In this document: piece by piece, positions 51,008 through 59,955 of the stretch
How positions within the stretch are numbered: the stretch's first letter is position 1
Layout: each line of letters opens with the position of its first letter
Origin: Sphingobium sp. 15-1
GTDB lineage: Bacteria > Pseudomonadota > Alphaproteobacteria > Sphingomonadales > Sphingomonadaceae
NCBI RefSeq assembly: GCF_013375535.1
Contig: NZ_JABXJG010000002.1
Location: 1,346,001-1,410,000, forward strand
Reading direction: 5' to 3'
Length of the DNA: 64,000 nucleotides
Made by a program: the position numbers and the translations under genes
The notes under the pieces: generated by a model
Seen by the model: only the letters and a program-made list of their open reading frames with translations
The model's database searches: none
Told to the model about the DNA's origin: nothing

Positions 51008-52632
51008 CAGACGTAACTCGCGGCGCCGCGCACGACGTCGACCAGATTGGCGCAATCGGCGGGCGCCTCATCACCGCGCCAGGCGACATGCTGATCGGGA
51101 CGGATGAGCGTCAGCTTGCGCTCATATTGTTCGACGACGTCCGGCCGGTCCGACAGATCGAGGACCTTGAGCGGCAGGCCCACGGCGGCAGCGGCGCTTT
51201 CCAGCGGCGCGGTGTCGGCCTGCGCATCCAGCTTCAACAGGCAGAAGCCCCAGCCGAAATGATCGTAAAGGGAATCGTCCTCCCCCAGCCACACATGCGG
51301 CGCACGGCAGCCCGGCACCGAAGAGGGCACATAGTCGCCATAGGTCATCGGCGGCGGTTCGGCGCCGTCGCCCATGACGATGGGCGAACCGGTGTAGCGA
51401 TAGCCGAACTGCGCGCCATGGCTGCGGAATTGCTGCGTCTTTTCCTCGACGATGAACTTGCGGATGTCCTCGCGTATCTGTTCGCCGCGTTCGCTATCCT
51501 CTTCCATATGCGGGCGCACGATCGCCTTGCCCCACACCGTATTATTGTGGGCCGATCCTTCGATGATGAACTTGCATACTGGATAGCGTTCCAGCGTGTA
51601 GCTTTCCAGCAGGCCCGGCCCGCCCCAGCCTTCCAGCATCGCGGCCATCTTCCACCCCAGGTCGGCGGCATCGCCCACGCCCATGTTCATGCCGAAGCCG
51701 CCGAACGGCGGGGTCAGATGCGCGGCGTCCCCGATCAGGAAGGCGCGGCCGAAATGGAAAGAGCGCGTCATGCGCGCATGGCTGCCCCAGACCCAGCCGC
51801 GCTCGTCGCTCGTCTCGAAGGGCTGGCCGACCGAGCGGAACATCATCTCACGGACCTTGGACCAGTCCATGGGATCGATGTCCTCCGGCATGGGCGAAAC
51901 ATAATAGCCCCAATAATCGTCGCCATAAGGCACCAATATATCGCCATAGGCGTCTTCGTTCAGGAAAAACGTCATCGAACAGAGATGCGTATCCTTGAAC
52001 AGCGTCTTCAGTTCCGGGGCATGGAAGCGCCAGGAGATATTGTCGAACAACGTGCCGCCTTCCAGTCGCAGGTTGATCTTGCGGCGCTGCGGCGAATGGG
52101 GACCGTTGGCGATGATGAAATAGTCGCCGCCCGCCGTGATCCGCTCTCCGTCCTTTTCGTAGACGACTTCGACCCCATCGCCATTCTGCGTGAAGTCGAT
52201 CACTTTGGAATGTTCGATGAAGGTCACCGTGTCGAGTTCACCGATCCTGTCGCGAAGCGTCTTCTCGATGGCCTCGAACGGCGCCCATTCCGGGGTTTCC
52301 GAAGCGATCGGCATGCGTTCGCGCCATTCATAGGCGCCCTCGGCTTTGAACAGGATCTTTCCGTTGGCTCGGGTGGAGAATACAAGGTCGCGGGCGACTT
52401 CGGAAGGCACCGGATCGTTGGCGCGGTGGCGATCTGCAATGCCCCAGCGACGGAAATGCTCCATCGAGCGGCCATTCACCAGGTTCACCTTGGCGATGCC
52501 ATATTCGGTGAAGGCGCGAGGTTCGCAGATCAGCGTGCGGATGCCGCGCAAACCCAGCTCGATCGCCACCGCCATGCCGCAGGGCCCCGCGCCCGCGACG
52601 ATAACCTGATATTCACTCGCTTTGCTGTCCAC
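51007..52632 (-). CDS. FAD-dependent monooxygenase, MhpA/phenol-hydroxylase family (paralogue 1)
   Basis: The 541-residue flavoprotein hydroxylase has an FAD-binding VIVAGAGPCGMAVAIELGLRG. It also has the DG-like site FLIGDAAHLTPPFGGFGMN that binds FAD ribityl, and a C-terminal thioredoxin-like domain ending with RPDQHVAWRG. Such enzymes hydroxylate phenolic rings with NAD(P)H and O2. A GTG at 52632, 6 bases after GGAGG, is chosen over upstream starts. It is the first gene of an operon with a hydrolase and an SDR, divergent from a LysR gene. It is paralogous to the gene at 57148. Confidence 0.9.
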   Translation of the reverse strand: MDSKASEYQVIVAGAGPCGMAVAIELGLRGIRTLICEPRAFTEYGIAKVNLVNGRSMEHFRRWGIADRHRANDPVPSEVARDLVFSTRANGKILFKAEGAYEWRERMPIASETPEWAPFEAIEKTLRDRIGELDTVTFIEHSKVIDFTQNGDGVEVVYEKDGERITAGGDYFIIANGPHSPQRRKINLRLEGGTLFDNISWRFHAPELKTLFKDTHLCSMTFFLNEDAYGDILVPYGDDYWGYYVSPMPEDIDPMDWSKVREMMFRSVGQPFETSDERGWVWGSHARMTRSFHFGRAFLIGDAAHLTPPFGGFGMNMGVGDAADLGWKMAAMLEGWGGPGLLESYTLERYPVCKFIIEGSAHNNTVWGKAIVRPHMEEDSERGEQIREDIRKFIVEEKTQQFRSHGAQFGYRYTGSPIVMGDGAEPPPMTYGDYVPSSVPGCRAPHVWLGEDDSLYDHFGWGFCLLKLDAQADTAPLESAAAAVGLPLKVLDLSDRPDVVEQYERKLTLIRPDQHVAWRGDEAPADCANLVDVVRGAASYV

Positions 52633-52863
52633 GATCACCCTCCACTGCAAATCCCGGTCTTGCTGTTTCGGAGCCGGGTTTCGCGCCATTTGTTCGGCGG
52701 CATAGGCTTTGAGCCGATGGCGTTGGGCTAACCGGCGCATGGGGCCGCCGCCAGATGACAAGACAAGTCCCGCGATACCCGCAACCGCTGCACGGGGAAC
52801 ATAAAACTCGCATTGCCTCTAGCGAATCGGTATCAAGGGCGAAAATGACATAGGGGAGGAAAT

Positions 52864-53787
52864 ATGAAGCTCACCCATTTCCGGGATCTGCTCGCCGTCG
52901 TCCAGACCGGCAGCCTCCGCGCCGCGAGCAGGCATCTCAACATCGCGCAGCCCGTCATAACCCGCAGCATCAGGGAACTGGAAAATGAGCTGGGCCAGGT
53001 CCTGCTGGAGCGTCACTCGAAGGGCGTGACGCTGACGCCGGTAGGCGAAAGGTTCGTGCGCCGGATCGAAAGCGTCCAGAGCGAGATTCAGCGCGCCAGG
53101 GAAGAAGTCTCGCAATGGGCGGGCGACAATAGGGGGCAGGTGTCGATCGGCCTGTCTCCCTTGACCTGCATGACATTGTGGCCGCCCGCGATTTCGACAT
53201 TCAACCGCCAATATCCGGAGGCGGTGACCAAAATGCAGGTGACGCTGTTCAAGCCTGTCGAGCAGAGGCTGGCGGAAGGCACGCTCGATTTCTGGATCGG
53301 CTCGATACAGAAGGACAGCATTTCCCAGCGGTTTACGGTCGAAGTTCTCATGCAGCATAACCGGCGCATCGCCGCCCGCAGGGGCCATCCACTGCTGGAT
53401 GCGAAGAGCTTCGACGATCTGGTCGGCGCCAATTGGGTGCGCCCCTCGCTCAACGATAGAAGCGCCGAAAGCGATCTGGAGGAAATGTTCACCGCGCGGG
53501 GATTGCCGCTGCCGAAAGTGGCCGTCGAATCCTCCTCGATGTTGTCGATCCTGCTGACCGTCGCCAACACGAATCTGCTGACCTTCCTGCCCGACCAGAT
53601 GTTCCAGTTGATGCCGATCGCCCAGTTCTGCGCGCCGTTGGAAAATATCCCGCCGCAGCCTTCCGATCCGATCTGCCTCGTCCACCGACTGGGATTGCCC
53701 CTCACGCCGCTGGCGGAACGGTTGAGCGATCTCATCAGAAAGGCCGCGCATAACTATACGCTGAACATGCAAATGCAGGATCTCTAG
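52864..53787 (+). CDS. LysR family transcriptional regulator
   Basis: The 307-residue LysR protein has the N-terminal HTH LRAASRHLNIAQPVITRSIR, followed by a periplasmic-binding-like effector domain. It is transcribed divergently from the monooxygenase-hydrolase-SDR operon and upstream of the FAH and Rieske genes. It is thus the natural activator of the cluster, with an aromatic intermediate as likely inducer. GGGGAGG precedes the start. Possible operator sequences in the 231-bp gap are not clear. Confidence 0.92.
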   Translation: MKLTHFRDLLAVVQTGSLRAASRHLNIAQPVITRSIRELENELGQVLLERHSKGVTLTPVGERFVRRIESVQSEIQRAREEVSQWAGDNRGQVSIGLSPLTCMTLWPPAISTFNRQYPEAVTKMQVTLFKPVEQRLAEGTLDFWIGSIQKDSISQRFTVEVLMQHNRRIAARRGHPLLDAKSFDDLVGANWVRPSLNDRSAESDLEEMFTARGLPLPKVAVESSSMLSILLTVANTNLLTFLPDQMFQLMPIAQFCAPLENIPPQPSDPICLVHRLGLPLTPLAERLSDLIRKAAHNYTLNMQMQDL

Positions 53788-53924
53788 CTTGCCGATTCGC
53801 ATGCCAATGCCGGTAATCCGAACCGGCGCAGGTATCAGCCCGCCGACTTTATGATCGCCTCGTTATCGAGCGGAGCCGTTACAAACGGTTCGGACTCTGC
53901 AAGATAAGTGAGGAGAGCTTACCC

Positions 53925-54848
53925 ATGAAACTGTTGCGCTTCGAGGCGGACGGGCGGCCAGTGATCGGCGTCGTGTCCGGTAACGGAATTGTCCGTATTT
54001 CGGACCTGCTGCCCGAATTCACCGAGATGCGGCAGCTCGCCGCCGCTGGGCCGGAGGCGCTCGCCAGGCTCAAGGACAAGCTGGCCACCGCCCAGCCCAA
54101 GGATGCGCTCGAAGGCGTGAAGCTGCTCGCCCCGATCGAGCGCCCCGGCCATTTCATGGCGCTTGGCATGAACTACAAGAAACATGCCGAGGAAGGCATG
54201 CGCCTGGGCGTGATGCCGCCCCGTTTCCAGGTCTGGTTCAACAAGGCGACCAACTGCGTGTCGCCGCCCAATGTCGACATCGATCCCGGCGTCACCAAGC
54301 AGCTCGACTATGAGGTGGAGCTTGGCTTCGTGATCGGCAAAGCTGCCCGCTATGTCTCGCCCGAAGAGGCGCCCGCCCATATTTTCGGCTATTTCGTGGC
54401 GAACGACGTGTCGGCCCGCGACTGGCAGTTGCACGCCAACACCTGGACGGTCGGCAAATCCTTCGAAACATTCGGCCCGATTGGGCCATGGATCGTGACG
54501 CCGGACGAAATCGGTGATCCGCACAAGCTGGAACTGCGCTGCTATGTGAACGGCGAACTGCGCCAGAAGAGCAATACCAGCGACATGATCTACAATATCT
54601 GGGAGCAGATCGAATATCTCTCGACCGCGTTCGAACTGGAGCCGGGCGATCTCTACCTGACCGGAACGCCTGAGGGTGTCGGCCATGCCATGAATCCTCA
54701 GACGCACCTCAAGCCGGGCGATATCGTGCGGTGCGAGATCGAGAATATCGGCGCGATCGAGAACAAGGTCATAGAGAGCCGGGCCAAGAGATTCCCTGAT
54801 CTGGAGGAAAGCAGAATCCAGAAATTATTCTCAAGCGAACAAGTGTAA
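53925..54848 (+). CDS. Fumarylacetoacetate hydrolase family protein
   Basis: The 307-residue protein has the FAH fold: ALGMNYKKHAEEG, the metal ligand pair in LDYEVELGFVIG, NDVSARDWQ, and the TGTPEGVGH loop. Family members hydrolyse C-C bonds of 1,3-diketo acids or hydrate/isomerise ring-cleavage products in homogentisate, gentisate and 4-hydroxyphenylacetate pathways. It would process a late product of the cluster. A short inverted repeat, CCGTT-ACA-AACGG, sits just upstream, and a strong hairpin follows. Confidence 0.92.
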   Translation: MKLLRFEADGRPVIGVVSGNGIVRISDLLPEFTEMRQLAAAGPEALARLKDKLATAQPKDALEGVKLLAPIERPGHFMALGMNYKKHAEEGMRLGVMPPRFQVWFNKATNCVSPPNVDIDPGVTKQLDYEVELGFVIGKAARYVSPEEAPAHIFGYFVANDVSARDWQLHANTWTVGKSFETFGPIGPWIVTPDEIGDPHKLELRCYVNGELRQKSNTSDMIYNIWEQIEYLSTAFELEPGDLYLTGTPEGVGHAMNPQTHLKPGDIVRCEIENIGAIENKVIESRAKRFPDLEESRIQKLFSSEQV

Positions 54849-54851
54849 CAA

Positions 54852-54877
54852 GAAGAGGCGCTGAATGGCGCCTCTTC
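54852..54877 (+). terminator. Stem-loop between the FAH and Rieske genes
   Basis: A perfect 10-bp stem, GAAGAGGCGC and GCGCCTCTTC with a 6-nt loop, follows the FAH stop by 3 bases. There is no T-run. It may reduce or end read-through, so the Rieske genes may have their own promoter. Confidence 0.6.
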
Positions 54878-54950
54878 CCATATCGGGAAAAGCGGGACGA
54901 GACTGGTGCCGGCGATCGCGGCGACAGCCGGTACCGGCAGGGAGACGGAA

Positions 54951-55985
54951 ATGCGGGCGTTGAGGAATATCTGGTACATGGCTGCCTGGTCGGAGGAGAT
55001 CGAGCAGGGAAAGCTGTTCCACCGCCAGATCGTCGGTGAGCATATACTCTTCTTCCGCGGCGAGCATGGGCAGGTCCATGCCATTGGCGATCGATGCCCG
55101 CACCGTTTCGCGCCGCTCCATATCGGCCAGCAGGTCGGCAATGCCGTCGAATGCAAATATCACGGCCTGCGTTTCGGCGCGGACGGCGCTTGTCTGTTCA
55201 ATCCGCAGGGCAATGGCGCGATCCCCAGGGCGGCCAGGGTGCCCGCTTTTCCGACGACGGAGAAATATGGCATCATCTGGATCTGGATGGGCGATCCGGA
55301 AAAGGCGGACCCCGCCACCGTGCCCGATTTCCCGGTCCTGGAGCCGGAGGATTATGCCGTCGGCCACGGCTATCTCAAGGTCAACGCCCATTATGAGCTG
55401 GAGTCCGACAATATCATGGACCTCAGCCATATCGAATTCCTGCACCCGCTCTTTTCCACCGAAGCGGTCCGGCGGGGCAAGACCTCGTCGTCCCAGGAAG
55501 GCGATGTCGTCTGGTCGAAGCGGTTCATCAGCAATGACAGCCTGCCCTCCTTTCTGGAGGAGATATTCTTTCTGGAGCCGGGGACGGCGGCCGACCGCTG
55601 GCTCGACTGCCGCTGGCAGGCGCCGGCCCTGATCGAACTCTATAGCGGCGCGACGCCGGCCGGGCGGCCCCGCGAGGAGGGGCATGAAGCGCCCAGCGTC
55701 CATTTCTTCACGCCGGAAACGGAAAAGACGACGCATTATTTCTACGGCATGTGCTGCCCCAGAAGCATGGGCGAAGCGGCACAGCAGCGCGCCGATGAGC
55801 AGACCGAGGCCGTCCGCGGCCCGTTCCTCGAAGAGGATTTGCCGGTGATAGAGGCCCAGCAGGCCATGATCGGGGACGCCGACTTCATGTCGCTCCAGCC
55901 GATATTGTTGCCTGGAGATGCCGGCGGCGGACGCGCGCGTCAGGTGCTGGCGAGGATGATTGCCGCCGAAGAGGCTCAGGGCTGA
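54951..55985 (+). CDS. Rieske non-heme iron oxygenase (VanA/DdmC type), paralogue 1
   Basis: This 344-residue single-component oxygenase has a Rieske 2Fe-2S site, CPHRFAPL and CKYHG. The mononuclear iron site is in DNIMDLSHIEFLH (Asp, two His). It belongs with vanillate and dicamba O-demethylases, which remove methyl groups from aryl ethers, though relatives also hydroxylate. It needs a ferredoxin and reductase that are not in the window. The ATG at 54951 follows a GGGAG box. It is followed after 40 bases by a second, similar gene. Confidence 0.93.
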   Translation: MRALRNIWYMAAWSEEIEQGKLFHRQIVGEHILFFRGEHGQVHAIGDRCPHRFAPLHIGQQVGNAVECKYHGLRFGADGACLFNPQGNGAIPRAARVPAFPTTEKYGIIWIWMGDPEKADPATVPDFPVLEPEDYAVGHGYLKVNAHYELESDNIMDLSHIEFLHPLFSTEAVRRGKTSSSQEGDVVWSKRFISNDSLPSFLEEIFFLEPGTAADRWLDCRWQAPALIELYSGATPAGRPREEGHEAPSVHFFTPETEKTTHYFYGMCCPRSMGEAAQQRADEQTEAVRGPFLEEDLPVIEAQQAMIGDADFMSLQPILLPGDAGGGRARQVLARMIAAEEAQG

Positions 55986-56025
55986 TCCCTCTGCCTTTGG
56001 ACAAGCATAAGCGGGAGAAGAGCGG

Positions 56026-57072
56026 ATGGCGGAGTGGCTCAGAAATTGCTGGTATATGGCGGCGTGGGCGGATGAGGTGCCGCGTGGTTCGAGCCTTACC
56101 CGAACGATCATCGACGTGCCGCTTCTTTTCTGGCGAGACGGGGAGGGGCAAGTGCGCGTGCTCGTCGACCGCTGCGCCCATCGCCTCGCGCCGCTCAGCT
56201 TGGGACGGATCGAGCGGGACATCGTGCGGTGCGGCTATCATGGCCTTGCATTTGACGGCAATACGGGGCGGTGCATCCACAATCCCCACGGGCCGATCAC
56301 CTCATCCCTGGCGGTAAGGGCCTATCCCCTGGCGGAACGTCACAAGGCGCTCTGGATATGGATGGGGGCACCGGAAAAGGCCGACGAGGATGCCATTCCC
56401 GACCTGTCCTTTGCCGACGCCGCGCCGCAGCATGCCTTCAGCGAGGGATATATGCCGACGGCGGCGGACCACCGCTTGCTGGAGGATAATATTCTCGACC
56501 TCAGCCATGGCGATTATCTGCATGCCGAGACGCTTGGCGGGGGGTCGTTCACGCGCGCGGGCGTGAAGGTCGAGGAGAGGGGAGACACTGTTTTCGTCCG
56601 CTGGACCGCGAAGAACGAGAAGGCGATACCGATCTGGCAACCGGAACTGCCGGACCCGGACATGATGGTGGACATGACGACCGAGGTTCTTTGGCATCCG
56701 TCGGGCGTCATGCTGCTGGACGGCATATTGACCGCCGCCGAGGGCAGGGCGGATGTCGAGATCGTGACGCGCAACGCGCATGTCATGACGCCTGAAACAT
56801 CCACGACAACCCATTATTTCTATTGCAACTCGCGCAATTACCGGACCGACGACGCGGAATATAACAAGGGCATCACCGCCGGACTGGCAATGGCGTTCGG
56901 CGGCGAGGACAAGCCGATGATCGAGGCGCAGCAGGCGCGGATCGGCGGCGCCGATCTGCTCGAATGCGGCCCGGCCTTGATGGCGATCGACAACGCCTCG
57001 ACCCGCGCCCGCCGCATCTATCGCCGCCTTGTCGAAGCGGAGAAGGCAGCGCTGGCGCCCGCCTCGCAGTGA
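56026..57072 (+). CDS. Rieske non-heme iron oxygenase (VanA/DdmC type), paralogue 2
   Basis: The 348-residue protein has the same architecture as its neighbour: CAHRLAPL and CGYHG for the 2Fe-2S cluster, and DNILDLSHGDYLH for the iron. Its N-terminal MAEWLRNCWYMAAWADEVP matches dicamba-demethylase-type enzymes. The two paralogues differ clearly along their length, so they probably act on different substrates or sequential methoxy groups rather than forming one enzyme. A strong hairpin follows the stop. Confidence 0.93.
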   Translation: MAEWLRNCWYMAAWADEVPRGSSLTRTIIDVPLLFWRDGEGQVRVLVDRCAHRLAPLSLGRIERDIVRCGYHGLAFDGNTGRCIHNPHGPITSSLAVRAYPLAERHKALWIWMGAPEKADEDAIPDLSFADAAPQHAFSEGYMPTAADHRLLEDNILDLSHGDYLHAETLGGGSFTRAGVKVEERGDTVFVRWTAKNEKAIPIWQPELPDPDMMVDMTTEVLWHPSGVMLLDGILTAAEGRADVEIVTRNAHVMTPETSTTTHYFYCNSRNYRTDDAEYNKGITAGLAMAFGGEDKPMIEAQQARIGGADLLECGPALMAIDNASTRARRIYRRLVEAEKAALAPASQ

Positions 57073-57095
57073 ACCATCTCGCGGTGAAATCGCGC

Positions 57096-57123
57096 ATGTC
57101 TCGCCCGGCAACGGGCGAGACAT
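57096..57123. terminator. Bidirectional stem-loop with GCAA tetraloop
   Basis: A perfect 12-bp stem, ATGTCTCGCCCG and CGGGCGAGACAT, is capped by GCAA. It lies between the convergent Rieske and monooxygenase genes, the natural place for a shared terminator. Confidence 0.7.
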
Positions 57124-57147
57124 TTGGTCATGAGGCGCTTCTAACCC

Positions 57148-58794
57148 TTAGGTTGTGACCTGAGCCGCTTCCGCAAATGCATGGCCGGTGACCGCCGACA
57201 TCAGCGTGTCGGGAACCACCGTTCCGCGCCAAGCGACATGCTGGTCGGGCCGCACCAGGGCAAGCGGCTGTTCATACAGGTCGATCACTGCCCGGTTCGA
57301 CGTCTCGAAAATCTCGAAGGGTATATTGAGGCGCTGCGCCTGCTCTTTCGCTTTCCCGGCTTCGGCCCGTGCCTCGGGCGCGAGCACCAGCATGGTGAAG
57401 CCCTGGCCGAAATGATCGTAAAGCGAACTGCCGTCCTCCAGCCACTGATGCGGGGCAAGGCTGCCCGGCGCGGCTGACGGCATATAGTCGATCGCCTTGT
57501 TCCAGGGCTTCGGATGGGTCTCTTCGACGATGATGGGCGAGTCCATGTAGCGATAGCCCAGCACGACGCCCAGACTGTAGAATTCCGGCCGCTTGGTCGC
57601 CCAGATAAGCTCCGCCACTTCTTTGCGCACCTGCTCGCCGTGCGGGGAATCCTCTTCGATCCCTTCGCGCGCGAGTTGGTTGGGCGCCAGGCTGTGGTTC
57701 GCTTCCGCCTCGTCCAGCACATAATGGTGGATCGGCCTGCGCTCCATTTCATAGGTGTCGAGCAGCGCCGGATCGCCCCAGCCCTGCACTATGGCGGCCA
57801 GCTTCCAGCCCAGGTCGACGGAATCGCCTATGCCCATGTTCATCCCGAAGCCGCCGAAGGGCGGATGGAGATGGCAGGCGTCTCCAGTCAAGAACACCCG
57901 GCCGCTGGAATAGCGCTCAGCCAGCAGACGGTGGATCGTCCAGATTTCGTTGCTCAGAATTTTATAGGGCAGGTCGAGCCCGGTGGACCGCCGGATCATG
58001 CCCAGCACCTCCTCCTCGGAAAACACCGCATCCGGCGCGATGCCGGTCGGTGCGAAGAACCAGCGGTCGTCAGTGTCCATCGGCCCGATGAAGCTGGGCG
58101 CTTCGTCATTGCACTGCCATATCTGGATGCCGGGGCCATGGGGTTGCGCTTCCGCCAGGCCCGGCGCCTGGAAGATGGTCATGTTGTTTCGCGAAAGTCC
58201 GTAATCCCCGATCATGCGGATGCCGACCTGCTCGCGCACGGTGCTGCGCCCGCCATCCGCTCCCACCAGATATTGGGCCGAGAGTTCCCGCACGGCGCCG
58301 GTTTCCAGATTCCGGACCTGCGCGGAAACGCCTGCGTCGTCCTGCGCGACCGTCACCAGTTCCTGCCCGAACGCGACGGTGACGGAGGGCAGGGACCGCA
58401 GATGCGCCAGCAGCACGGCCTCGACCTTATATTGCGGAATCCACTGCGCATGTTCCGAATAGCGTTGGTCGCGCTTCCGGTTGCCATCGAAGGCATCCTC
58501 GAACCGGGTGATCAGATGGCCGCCCAGCCGCGTGACGAACAGCACATTGGCCGGATAATCGATGCCGAAAGGCGCCGCCTCCGCCAGCCGTTCGGCAATG
58601 CCCCAACGGCGGAAATGCTCCCGCGTGCGCACATTGCAGTTCTTGGCGCGGGGGGCGTAGCCGGTGCGATCATTCTTTTCGATGACCAGGCATGAGACGC
58701 CGCGGCTTCCAAGTTCCACCGCCAGCGAAAGCCCCGAAGGGCCTGCGCCGACGATGATGACCTCCGGGTTGGTTGCGCCACTCTTCACCGTCAT
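57148..58794 (-). CDS. FAD-dependent monooxygenase, MhpA/phenol-hydroxylase family (paralogue 2)
   Basis: The 548-residue flavoprotein shares its layout with the gene at 51007. It has IIVGAGPSGLSLAVELGSRG, then the FLTGDACHLHPPFGGFGMN motif, and RPDQHVAWRG near the C-terminus. It should hydroxylate a phenolic or similar ring. It is separated from the first paralogue by the LysR, FAH and Rieske genes and is transcribed with the hydrolase gene upstream, on the MarR-controlled side. Conserved residues are intact. Confidence 0.92.
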   Translation of the reverse strand: MTVKSGATNPEVIIVGAGPSGLSLAVELGSRGVSCLVIEKNDRTGYAPRAKNCNVRTREHFRRWGIAERLAEAAPFGIDYPANVLFVTRLGGHLITRFEDAFDGNRKRDQRYSEHAQWIPQYKVEAVLLAHLRSLPSVTVAFGQELVTVAQDDAGVSAQVRNLETGAVRELSAQYLVGADGGRSTVREQVGIRMIGDYGLSRNNMTIFQAPGLAEAQPHGPGIQIWQCNDEAPSFIGPMDTDDRWFFAPTGIAPDAVFSEEEVLGMIRRSTGLDLPYKILSNEIWTIHRLLAERYSSGRVFLTGDACHLHPPFGGFGMNMGIGDSVDLGWKLAAIVQGWGDPALLDTYEMERRPIHHYVLDEAEANHSLAPNQLAREGIEEDSPHGEQVRKEVAELIWATKRPEFYSLGVVLGYRYMDSPIIVEETHPKPWNKAIDYMPSAAPGSLAPHQWLEDGSSLYDHFGQGFTMLVLAPEARAEAGKAKEQAQRLNIPFEIFETSNRAVIDLYEQPLALVRPDQHVAWRGTVVPDTLMSAVTGHAFAEAAQVTT

Positions 58795-58934
58795 GATCCT
58801 GTCCTGTTTTCTGTCGGGCGGTTCTACGATGGAACCGGGATATTAGGAGGATAGCAAAAAGGGTCGTCTGATCTTTGCAGGGTATCGTTTGCCGCTTTTC
58901 GGGTGCAGTGCCTTCCTCGGAACAGCGGGCGCAT

Positions 58935-59834
58935 TCAGGAAAACTCTCCCGCATCGACGCCCCGCGTGAAGTCGAGAAGGGCATCCGCCACCTTCTCCGG
59001 CGCCTCCATCGCCGCATAATGGCCGACCCCTTCCAGCAAGAGAGAACGGATTTCCCGCCCCGGCACGGCGTTTGCCATGGTCTGCGCGGTGAACCCCCCG
59101 CCGCTGGCGCCAATGGCAAGGACAGGCGCGCTCAGCGTTCGCGATTGCGCCAGCGCCGCAATCTCCCCGCCTTCTTTCAGCATGGAGGAATAGAGGCCCG
59201 CCGCCCCGCGCCAGCCGCCCGGTCGCGCATAGGTGCGGGCGAACTCTTCGACATCCTCCTCGCGGATGGCATCCGGCGTCGCGCACATTGCGGGGAACAT
59301 GAAACGGCCGAGGAAGGCCTTTTCGCGCCCTTCAAGCAGCATTTCCGGAATGCCGGGGGCGGCCATGACGCCGATATGCCATGCGCCGCCCTTGGCTACG
59401 TCCGCGAAATCCTCCAGCCCGAACCCGGCCAGGCCCATCTCGATCGCTGTGAAGCTCAGGAGATCGCCGGGGTAGGTTGCGGCAAAGCGGAAAGCGGCCC
59501 CGCCGGCAATATCCTGGGCAGTCAGATGAACGGGCCCAACGCCCAGCGCCTGCACCAATCCATGCAGATCCTCTGCGGCGACCCTGCTGTCATGCCCGGC
59601 CTCCGCGCAATCGGAGTCACCAAAGCCCCGCAGGTCGACGGCAAAGACGCGATGCCTTTCCTCCAGCAGGGGAAGACGCTTGTGAAACGCCCACCAGCTT
59701 TCGGGAAAGCCGTGGACCAGCAGGATGGGCGATCCGCTGCTCCCCGCCGAGACATAGTGCAGGCGCGTTCCGTTCACCGCGACGCGGTGATGCGTGACGC
59801 CGGGAAGTGTCTTGCCGATGGGTTCGATGTGCAT
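58935..59834 (-). CDS. Alpha/beta hydrolase with Asp nucleophile (epoxide hydrolase/dehalogenase-like)
   Basis: The 300-residue protein has VHGFPESWWAFHKRLPLLEE, then the nucleophile elbow TAQDIAGGAAFRF, where the usual Ser is replaced by Asp as in epoxide hydrolases and haloalkane/haloacetate dehalogenases. The catalytic His is in VGHYAAMEAPEKV. It could open an epoxide or dehalogenate an aromatic side product. The ATG at 59834 has a GGAGAA box. It lies upstream of the monooxygenase gene and is divergent from the MarR regulator across three operators. Confidence 0.88.
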   Translation of the reverse strand: MHIEPIGKTLPGVTHHRVAVNGTRLHYVSAGSSGSPILLVHGFPESWWAFHKRLPLLEERHRVFAVDLRGFGDSDCAEAGHDSRVAAEDLHGLVQALGVGPVHLTAQDIAGGAAFRFAATYPGDLLSFTAIEMGLAGFGLEDFADVAKGGAWHIGVMAAPGIPEMLLEGREKAFLGRFMFPAMCATPDAIREEDVEEFARTYARPGGWRGAAGLYSSMLKEGGEIAALAQSRTLSAPVLAIGASGGGFTAQTMANAVPGREIRSLLLEGVGHYAAMEAPEKVADALLDFTRGVDAGEFS

Positions 59835-59852
59835 GGATGCTTCTCCGCTATG

Positions 59853-59925
59853 GACAACATGGTTGTCTTTTTCGGATAGACAACCATATTGTCTTTGTCC
59901 ATGGCTATTCGACAACTATATTGTC
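59853..59925. promoter_or_regulatory. Three near-identical palindromic operators for the MarR regulator
   Basis: Three 15-bp palindromes, GACAAC-N3-GTTGTC or GACAAC-N3-TTGTC type, occur at 59853-59867 (GACAACATGGTTGTC), 59879-59893 (GACAACCATATTGTC) and 59911-59925 (GACAACTATATTGTC). They fill the divergent promoter region between the hydrolase and MarR genes. This strongly suggests cooperative repression of both directions, relieved by a phenolic ligand. Confidence 0.8.
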
Positions 59926-59955
59926 TTTTCCGGCGGCCGTCTTAAGCAGGGTGCC

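Noticed and set aside
52808..52825. TCGC...GCGA element as LysR box
   Set aside because: The arms are only 4 bp and the spacing does not fit a T-N11-A box, so it is not reported as a site.
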